Shown piece by piece: positions 38,701 to 47,700 of a DNA stretch of 64,000 nucleotides. The position numbers and the translations under genes are program-made. Location of the stretch: NCBI GenBank assembly GCA_018806985.1, contig JADANN010000177.1, positions 372,001 through 436,000 of the forward strand. Direction: 5' to 3'. Each line of letters starts with the position of its first letter. The stretch's first letter is position 1. This stretch comes from Angiostrongylus vasorum (lineage: Eukaryota > Nematoda > Chromadorea > Rhabditida > Metastrongylidae). The notes under the pieces are model-generated. The model was given only the letters and a program-made list of their open reading frames with translations. It ran no database searches and was not told where the DNA came from.

Positions 38701-41700
38701 TATGGTCATAAAAATCGAGAAAGGTTTCGATATTTCCATCTGAAAGCCCAACTAATGCTAGCAATAATTTTCGGCCTGACAGAAACACGACTGCAGGTGG
38801 CAAAGCACCTTTCCACTAGAGGATGCCGCTGTAAGACAATCTCAAAAAAAAAAAATCCTCCCTAACTAGTAAAATAGGGTCCGACTCCGGTTGCATTAAG
38901 GTTCGAACAATTCTTCAAGATCAGCTATGCCATAGAACCATAAATATAAACGAATTATAGTGTTTTAATTGTCCAAGAATGTGTAACAATAAATCTTAGA
39001 TCTCATTCAGCAATCGCGAGGTTGTTAAACAGCATACATTTACTTCCATAGAAAAACACAATACAATACAACAGTAGCTGACGTTTTGGCAGTATCGCCT
39101 TCTTCAGAGCCTGGAAGGGTATACTGACATACAATTTACTAGGCCAAACGCTTCAATGACACTTACAAAAAGACGAAAGAAACTCTATGGTAATTACATG
39201 GTCAACAGCTTCTCGAAAAAACTCACCGCTTTTTTTACGTGCCTTCCCATGAGGAAGATTAGAACAGCTGATTATGGTCGCATAAGGTTGATGACTGCAC
39301 CATCCCACATCAGAAATTGATGCGAACATACGGGGGTCAGGTCGCGTATGACCTCTGGGCATTCATCCCTGCTATTCATTGTAGGGTTTTTGGCATTTAT
39401 CCAAAAAGCCTCAAGAAGTTTTCGCGCTGGTGTTCTAGTCTCCTGCGCAAGGATATTGACTTTTACTTCAAAATCGTCCCCGCTGTGCTTTTTGTATCCT
39501 ATGCGTGCCTAGTGGGGTACTTTGTCTTAGTTTTCGTTTGCCATCTAGGTGTTCTTTTATACGGATACACAAAGGCCTGCCCGTTTCGCCAATATATTCA
39601 TCTCCGCAATTATTACAAGAGATCAGGTATATCGTACCTGAGCTCATGCAATCACCGTCCCTGCCATAAGGGCAGATTACGCAATTTGTTGTTTCGCATA
39701 GACGGTCATACAGGCGGTTACGAACTAACTGACGACGTAGAGTAGCCGGTGGTATTTCAGCTATCGCTACCGATTCCTCTAGACCTGCCCTTCTTAAGCA
39801 TCGTTTAATCGCTACGCTTACTTCATCGCTAATAAAGGGCAGCATAAACGGGACTTTCTTTTGGCCAAGTGTTTCGCTTGGGCGCGTCGCTCTCCTTCTA
39901 AACTTATCTCGTGGGGTTACTATTTCGTAGCCATTGGAGATGGCTATTTGCCGAGCCAAGTCGCGCGATTCTTCCTTTAGTTCCCCTGGTTGTGCACACA
40001 GAGGTGGCTGTTCGAAACATGTTTCTCACAATCGCCCTCTTTGTGTGTGAAGGGTGGGAAGAAAGGAAGTGAACGAGGATGTTCTTGTTACTTGGCTTTC
40101 GGTACCACTTTGTCAGGTAACCGCTACTTGATAGGCTTATTTGGACGTTTAAAAACGGAAGCCAGTCTTTTCTCGGTTTTCTCCCGGGTGAACTTAATGT
40201 ACTCAGACTGCTCGTTCAATAATTCAAAGCATTTGTCCATCTCCTCCTGCGTAGAGAAGATGACAAAACAATCATCTACATATCTGCAGTAGAGTAGTGG
40301 CCGGAGATCGAGAGCAGGGGCTTCTATCTTAGACATAAACACAATGGCAAGGCTTGGTGCCAGTCGCTGTCCCATAGCCAACCCCCTTATTTGCGCGAAA
40401 TATTTCCCAGACCATCTGAAAATCGAGCAGTTTAGGCACTCCTTTAGGAGAGCCATTAGCTGCTGAATGGACAAGCCATGCATATTTATTCTTCCTTCAT
40501 GTTTAACAAGAAGTTCGAAGATGGCTTGCATTGCGGAGTCATTCGATACGTTGGTGTACAACGCAGTAACGTCGAAGGACTCCATCACGTACGCGTTATT
40601 AGGAGACGCGTTACGTAGACGTTCTAGGAACATTTGGGTGTTTGTGAGGTGAGCTGGAATATGGTTAAGCAACTGGGTAAGTATTAGGCTTAAAAACCAG
40701 GTTATTCTATCCGTTGGCCCTGTCTACACAGCTGATGATGGGTCTAACCTTAAATGATGACGGATTGGTTGACGCAAGATCATCAGGTGATACCAACTTA
40801 TGTGTTTTAATAAGTAGGTATAGGACGGGACATGTTGGTGTATCAATTTTAAAGTGCGAAATAACCGATGGTTTTAAACCTGCAGCCTTTGCCACACTGA
40901 CCCATTGATTGTTTAGCTTTCGGTATTGACTTTTGTATTCCTTTTCAGAGGATGGGCGATAGAGGGTAGCATCACTAAGATGTTCCTCTGTTATCTCAAC
41001 ATCCAGCTGGCGAGGAATAACTACGAACTCTCCCCCCTTATCACTAACAGACAATCTTATTCTTTTTTGAGTTTATTAATTCTCTAATTTCTCGCATGCC
41101 ACATTTTTTGTGCGGCTGTAAGGTTAGAGATAAACTTTCTATCGCGGTAGTGATTAAGGGTCTTGAGAACGCCGTCCGAAAACATGCGGAATTTTATGTC
41201 AACTGCATCGTTAGGGTCCTGCTGTCTAAAAACTATATTTCGCGCAAATAAGGGGGGTTGGCTATGGGACAGCGACTGGCACCAAGCTTTGCCATTGTGT
41301 TTATGTCTAAGATAGAAGCCCCTGCTCTCGATCTCCGGCCACTACTCTACTGCAGATATGTAGATGATTGTTTTGTCATCTTCTCCACGCAGGAGGAGAT
41401 GGACAAATGCTTTGAATTATTGAACGAGCAGTCTGAGTACATTAAGTTCACCCGGGAGAAACCGAGAAAAGACTGGCTTTCCGTTTTTAAACGTCCAAAT
41501 AAGCCTATCAAGTAGCGGTTACCTGACAAAGTGGTACCGAAAGCCAAGTAACAAGAACATCCTCGTTCACTTCCTTTCTTCCCACCCTTCACACACAAAG
41601 AGGGCGATTGTGAGAAACATGTTTCGAACAGCCACATCTGTGTGCACAACCGGGGAACTAAAGGAAGAATCGCGCGACTTGGCTCGGCAAATAGCCATCT

Positions 41701-44095
41701 CCAATGGCTACGAAATAGTAACCCCACGAGATAAGTTTAGAAGGAGAGCGACGCGCCCAAGCGAAACACTTGGCCAAAAGAAAGTCCCGTTTATGCTGCC
41801 CTTTATTAGCGATGAAGTAAGCGTAGCGATTAAACGATGCTTAAGAAGGGCAGGTCTAGAGGAATCGGTAGCGATAGTTGAAATACCACCGGCTACTCTA
41901 CTTCGTCAGTTAGTTCGTAACCGCCTGTATGACCGTCTATGCGAAACAACAAATTGCGTAATCTGCCCTTATGGCAGGGACGGTGATTGCAGGAGTTCAG
42001 GTACGATATACCTGATCTCTTGTAATAATTGCGGAGATGAATATATTGGCGAAACGGGCAGACCTTTGTGTATCCGTATAAAAGAACACCTAGATGGCAA
42101 ACGAAAACTAAGACAAAGTACCCCACTAGGCACGCACGCATAGGATACAAAAGCACAGCGGGGACGATTTTTGAAGTAAAAGTCAATATCCTTGCGCAGG
42201 AGACTAGAACACCAGCGCGAAAACTTCTTGAGGCTTTTTGTATAAATGCCAAAAACCCTACAATGAATAGCAGGGATGAATGCCCAGAGGTCATACGCGA
42301 CCTGACCCCGTATGTTCGCATCAATTTCTGATGTGGGATGGTGCAGTCATCAACCTTATGCGACCATAATCAGCTGTTCTAATCTTCCTCATGGGAAGGC
42401 ACGTAAAAAAAAGCGGTGAGTTTTTTTCGAGAAGCTGTTGACCATGTAATTACCATAGAGTTCTTCGTCTTTTTTGTAAGTGTCATTGAAGCGTTTGGCC
42501 TAGTAAATTGTATGTCAGTATACCCTTCCAGGCTCTGAAGAAGGCGATACTGCCGAAACGTCAGCTACTGTTGTATTGTATTGTGTTTTTCTTTGGAAGT
42601 AAATGTATGCTGTTTAACAACCTCGCGATTGCTGAACAAGAAAACGACGCATTCATATTCCAATGCCGAGGTTAATAGAAAATCGATCCTGGGAACTCTT
42701 AGATCTCACTCCTGTGGAGAAGCAAACATTTAAAACCATGTCAAATCTCGTAAATTAGATGATACAAAAAATTTCAACTCCCGAAAATCAACGCTTCTCC
42801 CAAGTCGCTTGGTATTGGAAAAAAAACTGCGCGAAACAACATATGCCATATATATTACATTCCAAAAATATGCCTCCGTTTATAAAATAAAGCTGGAGCT
42901 CTCGGTGTCGGTCAATCCGTGAGGGCATGCGCATGCAATCGACTTCATCAAGCATCGTTTGGAGGTGATTAGATGCATATCTGGCCTTTACAATGATTCG
43001 CCATGGCCTACCGATGTATCAAGCCAGTGCTGCCATCCTACCAGACAAGTCTGGTATCATCTTGCCGACCTCGGAGGGTTGGAAGGCTTGGTGGGCCTGT
43101 GGCGCGGCATCGATCCCATGTGTACTGCAGAGCGCCTCCGACAACTGCGCTATACGCGTCCCCCTTAAAAAATTTTTTTGTTAGCCAAAACTTTCTGGAA
43201 TAGGAAGATTTCGTCGGTACGAAAAAGATAACATAAAACCTAACAGTTACGAAGACGAAGTAAACTAACCAATTCAAATCTTTTATGGACCTCACTTAGT
43301 AAATGCCGTCAAATGTCCAATGCAGCAAAAGGATGAATGAAAAGTATTAGATGAGAAACAAGGTGACGATTTCCAACACACTTTACAAAAACATTGCAAC
43401 ATAACACCTTGGAAAAAGTGTTGTATGGGGAGACGATCCGTAAACATTTGGACCACACCACCAGCGAATTAACCGTATGAGAGACAAGCTACCGCCAAAG
43501 ATACATAGCCCGTTGTTACCAGATCCTAGTTCGTTAACAGTAGAGATTGTAATGTTGAACTATGAGCTTTAACCTGTCATATTCCAAGCGATCGCATAAC
43601 GCAACCTAAAAGGTGTTGATATAAGCGCAATGTTGCTGAGATATTTGCAAAACTCGAACCCAGGTATCTGCGGTGGGGGATCGAACCCGTTATTTCTCTT
43701 TCTGGAGGTGCTGATATAGGCAGATCAACCACGTTCAGAACATGAGTCGGCTAGCAGTTGCAACAGTACCTTCTCACATCTACTATCTACCATTTCGAAA
43801 CCACTTTTATCATCCTTCTAGAAGCACCCCCTCTTCGTTGCAACGAAATCGTTCCATTACATTGCAGAAGCATTCCATGAAAAAAAAGGCTAAGGAAAAC
43901 TAACGAACAATGATGACCTGCCGGAGTCAGGACTGAAGTATTCGGAGCTAAATTCAAACGAGAGCGCTTAGAATGACCTCAATATGACTACGCTACATTT
44001 TATAAAAGATTAGTCTTCGTTCAACTTACAGGTCGGGTTTCCTGTGCAGATGTCGTTACATTCGAACTGAGTTTCGGCGGTCCGTCATCTGTCAT
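27952..44095 (-). CDS. Polyhomeotic-like Q-rich SAM-domain chromatin protein
   Basis: Exons (- strand): 44030-44095 (start [13 protein letters not shown]), 38066-38171, 37332-37474, 36781-36859, 35544-35596, 35361-35445, 34785-34915 (run of 11 Gln), 34013-34184, 33652-33803, ~33335-33517, ~33035-33231, 32574-32884, 28987-29052, 28784-28926, 28330-28494 and 27952-28167. The N-terminal part is Gln/Met-rich. The join 33652|33517 gives [20 protein letters not shown], which resembles homology domain II of Polyhomeotic (PHC) proteins. Basic, Ser-rich exons follow, then a C-terminal SAM domain ([31 protein letters not shown]) ending 5 residues later with TAG. In Ph proteins HD2, an FCS zinc finger and SAM mediate PRC1 binding and polymerisation. 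No FCS finger was seen here. Phase does not close between 32574 and 29052 or between 33335 and 33231, so at least one exon is missing. Polycomb function is inferred. An acceptor (TCTACAG) 12 bp before the ATG suggests trans-splicing. Confidence 0.75.
28603..28745 (+). repeat. Family D repeat, 3' third
   Basis: Truncated copy from TGGGGCAGACTTTGACC to the CCATCCAAGTATTCAAGTAA tail, in a SAM-gene intron. Confidence 0.78.
29674..29780. repeat. (GT)n microsatellite
   Basis: A pure GT run from 29674 to 29760, then an imperfect extension. It causes long artificial Cys-Val and Thr-His frames on the two strands. Confidence 0.98.
29822..30100 (+). repeat. Family B SINE
   Basis: Complete copy with GGAATCGATCCCGGCGC at the B-box position, about 40 bp after the GT tract. 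Confidence 0.78.
30630..31760 (+). mobile_element. RTE-like retrotransposon, 5' leader and endonuclease
   Basis: The leader at 30630-31120 matches the one at 59735-60230. The endonuclease reads from 31128 ([29 protein letters not shown]) and then, in another frame, from 31434 ([20 protein letters not shown]) to about 31640. No RT follows. It lies within the 32573-29053 interval of the SAM-domain gene, antisense to it. Confidence 0.8.
34525..34690 (-). repeat. Family A SINE
   Basis: Lies in the SAM-gene intron 34185-34784, about 95 bp from the poly-Gln exon. Confidence 0.7.
35170..35245 (+). repeat. Family B SINE, head only
   Basis: Only the tRNA-like 75 bp remains: ATAGCGCAGCGG (A box) and GGGTCGATCCCGCGC (B box). 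It is a 3'-truncated copy. Confidence 0.7.
36035..36265 (-). repeat. Family A SINE
   Basis: First of two head-to-tail copies in the SAM-gene intron 35597-36780. Confidence 0.75.
36270..36580 (-). repeat. Family A SINE
   Basis: Second tandem copy, same orientation, including the segment with TTACTGTCTTTTAGAAGTTTTC. Confidence 0.75.
36965..37250 (-). repeat. Family A variant SINE
   Basis: Variant subfamily (GGGCCAGATCGAACCGCGAT, TGTTATGCACGGCATCA), in the short intron 36860-37331. Confidence 0.7.
38305..38697 (-). repeat. Family D repeat
   Basis: Complete copy with a TACTTACTTACTTG edge on the + strand, i.e. an AAGT tail. It lies in intron 1 of the SAM gene. Confidence 0.85.
39005..41243 (-). 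mobile_element. Penelope-like retroelement, left copy (RT + GIY-YIG)
   Basis: Read on the - strand from 41243: an N-terminal RT region (41054-40707, [11 protein letters not shown]), then RT core 40672-40124 ([46 protein letters not shown] with the YVDD site), then 39959-39468 carrying Cys-rich [12 protein letters not shown] and the GIY-YIG-type endonuclease ([29 protein letters not shown]). RT plus C-terminal GIY-YIG is diagnostic of Penelope-like elements. Single-base frameshifts near 40715 and just before the end of the RT reading frame break the ORF, so this copy looks inactive. The 3' end (39005-39120) has a hammerhead-like motif with a damaged core. It lies in intron 1 of the SAM-domain gene, in the same orientation as that gene. 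Confidence 0.9.
39077..39110 (-). ncRNA. Hammerhead-like motif, damaged core (PLE left copy)
   Basis: On the - strand the GAAA core reads AAAA, while the rest (CTGAAGA, stem II, CGTC) matches the 42535 copy. Loss of the conserved G should abolish cleavage. Confidence 0.62.
41244..42690 (+). mobile_element. Penelope-like retroelement, inverted 5'-truncated copy
   Basis: This is a near-identical copy of the 3' two-thirds of the left element, on the opposite strand and joined head-to-head at about 41244. It starts inside the RT just before [15 protein letters not shown], keeps YVDD and the complete GIY-YIG region (41610-42143), and continues to the normal C-terminus ([15 protein letters not shown] then TGA at ~42331). 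An extra T near 41475 shifts the frame at a place where the left copy is intact. The 3' end at 42535-42565 carries an apparently complete hammerhead-like core, followed by GTATTGTGTTTTTC and an end shared with the element near 62 kb. Confidence 0.88.
42535..42565 (+). ncRNA. Hammerhead-ribozyme-like motif, PLE right copy
   Basis: The core CTGAAGA (42535-42541) is followed by a 3-bp stem II (GGC/GCC around GATACT), then GAAA (42555-42558) and the cleavage-type triplet GTC (42560-42562), with GCT/AGC able to form stem I. The ACGT around the triplet is self-complementary, so stem III could form only between two RNAs. Hammerhead ribozymes of this minimal kind are known in PLE terminal repeats. 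Activity is not shown. Confidence 0.7.
42888..43168 (-). repeat. Family B SINE
   Basis: Complete copy (CGATCCCATGTGTACTGCAG on the + strand) directly right of the Penelope pair. Confidence 0.8.
43169..44029. other. Rest of intron 1 of the SAM-domain gene
   Basis: Contains only a family A fragment at 43630-43710 (GTTGCTGAGATATTTGCAAAAC). No other element or exon was recognised. Confidence 0.5.
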
Positions 44096-44724
44096 TTCAG
44101 TCGTACTTCTGTAGACAGGAATACCTAAATTATTAAGATACTAATCCAGAAACAGTAGCTTATGAACGACGTTTTAATACCGATTTTGAAAGTCCATAAA
44201 AGACTACGGAAAAGTAAAAAACAGGTCTGCCAGTGCTTTTTCAGAACTCGTACTAACCAAGGTTTGGACATCTTAAGACTACAGCAGAATTTAATGACAT
44301 TTAGGGTAAAGGAAATACAACCATTAACCAACATACTACAAATTCCAGAGCACAAAGAGCACAAATTTTTGTCGTCAATTTTAATTCAGTCGCCGCAATA
44401 CTCTTTTCATACACGCAATATTGCACCTATCATCCATGTGCGGTCAGCTATGATTAGTGAACCTAGTGTTTAGGCGCTCATTGCTGTAATTTGGTTAGGA
44501 TAGTAAGAACTCTTGCTGTTGAATATTTATGAATTGTAAAATAAAGTAAATGAATAAAATTTACGGAATGTTTATGAATTTAGTCATGCTTGTTGCTATT
44601 TGTTTGTTTGTTCGACATAGACTTATGAATGGTTCAACTGTACGCTTCCAATCGGCTTCCTTTCTTTTTTTTGTGGATTTTTTAATAAAACTCGTTGTCC
44701 GTTGGTAGAAGTTTTCGTTCAGAA
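44096..44724. promoter_or_regulatory. Divergent intergenic region between SAM-domain gene and pbs-6
   Basis: This is the 629-bp gap between two start codons that point away from each other. It has no recognised repeat copy, unlike nearly every other gap in the window, so it probably holds both promoters. No core promoter element could be assigned by eye. Confidence 0.5.
44711..44724 (+). promoter_or_regulatory. Probable spliced-leader acceptor of pbs-6
   Basis: A pyrimidine-rich TTTTCGTTCAG ends two bases before the pbs-6 ATG at 44725. In nematodes such a site immediately before the first codon usually marks SL trans-splicing. No upstream coding exon is needed, since the protein starts normally at this ATG. 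Confidence 0.5.
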
Positions 44725-47700
44725 ATGGCCACTTCGTTCGGTATTCCGTATGACGCGAAAACTGATCCTCTTCAAGAACTACGGGCTTTCAAAGCTGCGA
44801 TGATCGACGCTAAGACGAATCCGGATTGGCGTACTGATCGCCATATTGAACGCCAGCGTTGGAATCCGTACTCATTCGAGGGAGGGTGAGGATTTCACGC
44901 TTGCATTGAAGAAGTTCTTGGGTTTCATGAACTCTTACGAAGTTTCTGTAGGCAATCATTTTCCAGGAATTTCTGATGCTATTATGTACCCAGTATTTGT
45001 AAACTAAAGCTCTAGCTCAGTATAGGTCTACATGTGCTCTGTCTGGTGAGAATTTTGCGATTGTGGCCAGTGATACCCGTATGTCACAGATGGAAATCAA
45101 CGTCATCACAAGGGACGCAGAGAAAGTGCATGTTTTGTGAGTTTCTAACTTTGATAGCGATCTAATTCTTACTTACTTGGATACTTGGATGGCCTATCTT
45201 CACTGATTGTGTGGGCTCCAGTATAGTTTCTATTTTTTTCGGAATTCTGCTAGCTTAGCCGTTGTGGTTCACTGGAATCTGGAGGTAAGCCTGGACAAAG
45301 TTTGCCCCAGATCTTCACCACCACAGGCAGTCACCGCCTTTGTGGATCAGAGGGAGATTTTCCACCATGCGACTAGTTTAATACCAGGACGGTGGTGGAT
45401 CCTGGTATTGGTTTACTCTCAGCTGGGCTGCCGTATGGTGAACACTGGGCTCCTTAGCTTAGGAGCCTTGGTGGAGGATGAATTCCCCACTGCATATTGC
45501 AGCCGAACACCCAGTAACAGCTCCCAACTACGGTAAACCGTTGGGATGGGGAGCTTTAAATGGTCATGATTGATCTGTGTTACTTGTTTGATGCGCTCTA
45601 CATTGCAGAAATGACTCCGTGGTATTGGCAACGTCAGGTTTCTACGGCGATGTTCTTCAGCTTAAGCGTGTACTACAGGTACTACGATGGTCACGTACTA
45701 TACAGTATTCTAGTTATTAGCTAAAATTTTGAGATGTTATCGAGCTTGAAGCAAAAGCAAGGACTTTTTTTGGTCTCTTTTTTCTTTCCTTAACAAATGC
45801 TGGCAGTAAAAGTCATGTGGTGCTTGTTTAGAGATGCTTTATTTTAGTGATATAATAGGGAAGTAAGTGAATGACACTGATTTCCATCTACGCGACGAAG
45901 ATCTTTTGTTTCAATTTCTAGGCTCGTCTTCACAAGTACCGTTTCGATTATCGTACAGACATGAGTGTTGACCTAATGGCAGAACTTCTTTCAAGGAATC
46001 TGTACTATAGACGTTTCTTTCCCTATTATACGGGTTCCATTTTGGCTGGAATCGATGAGAACGGTACGCATTTACTTTCAAATTGCTAGTTTCTACGTAC
46101 CTTTAATGAGGATATTTTTTATTTTTTCAAGTGTTTTCTTTTCTAGGTAAAGGCGCTGTGTTTAGTTACGACCCAATTGGATGTATTGAAAGGATTGCAT
46201 ATGCAGCTACAGGAGCTGCCGAACCGATGATTATTCCCTTCCTAGACTGCCAAGTATATTATCGTTTTCATTTTTCTTATTCACATAACACCAGTAGTTA
46301 GGTAAAGATTAAGGAGAATAGAGCGCTGCGTTAATCCGTCCTTTAGGGATGAGTTATGCATTCGACTGAATTCGTGGAAAGGTGGAGGTAGTTCAGCGCA
46401 TATTTCGACTATAAAATTAGTTTACATCACCCTCCGATGTATTAGGTCAGTGTTTCCACCATATTAAACTTGTATGGTACTAATTTAATGACCTCGAAGA
46501 TATGGGATTTAGTTTAAAGACCTCGGATATATGGGGGTTTTCTTAACCCGGGGTGTGGGATAGGACTCACACGTGCATTCGTGGCGCATTTTTTAGCCAC
46601 TGTGCCATATGCGCTATGTGAGTTAAACATAAGGGTGTTTTGTAGCACTGTGTATGCCCCCAACAAAATAATTTAGGCAATTATTTCTTCAAATGGCATG
46701 GCTGAAGAACTATTATTGTTACCAAAGGAATTTAAAATTTGAACACGGTTCTTTTCTTTGGAACCAACGTAATAATGCAAAAACCATTTTCTTCCAGTTT
46801 AACTTTCCTCCGTCCCCGTCCCACATAGTTGTGTTTGAAAATGACCGACATAACAATTCTGTCGATTGCTAGAGTGGTTTAAACTGAAAGAAAGAAAACG
46901 ACCGTAAAAATGTTCGCATCATAACTACGGCAATGATATCACAATAGTTTCACTGACTGTCGAATAAAATTTGTCCGTAGGCTGGTTGAAGGTAGATGAG
47001 ATTATGATCATATTTGAATATTCCGTCTAGATATGCATAGTGGCCGAAACCACTGAACAGAATTTATTTCGACATTTTTATGCTGACAAAGGAGTGCTCT
47101 CGCTGACGATTGATTGGTTTAAACGTAGTGAATGAAACGGATGGAACTTTGAAGGCTTCGTATCAACTTAAGCTTTGAAGGGTTTCGTAATAGTCAGAGA
47201 TCACATTATTATTTTCCATGTTCCTACCTATGTCTTTTAGTAAGCGGCGCGGGTAGCAAAGTGGTCGGAGGCGCTCTGCAGTACACATGGGGTCGATCCC
47301 CGCGCACCAGGCCCACCAGGGGTCTCCATCTCTCCAAGGTCGGCAAACTGGTACGAGATTTGTATGGGAGAATAGAAACACTAGCCTGATACATCGGTAG
47401 GCCACGCGAGTCGTTGTAAAAGCGGGATATGCATTCAATCACCTCCAACGATGCTTGACAAAGTTAGATGCATGGCGTATCCCTTAGGGATTGATCAGCG
47501 CTGAGAGCTTTATTTTTTATCCCTTTTATATCTTTTAATGCACTTCTTGTGTTGCTACAAAATTTAGGATCCTTTCACGTCTTGAATTTTCTTGGAGTTA
47601 TACCATATTTCCTAAGGATGACAAAGTTCTTCAGTTTTGAACCTCTTTGACTTCTCCACTGTAGCGTCAAAGTGGATGATCCATATCATATATATCTATA

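Noticed and set aside
39468..42143. GIY-YIG frames as homing endonucleases
   Set aside because: They are linked to a YVDD reverse transcriptase in the same element, which fits Penelope-like elements.
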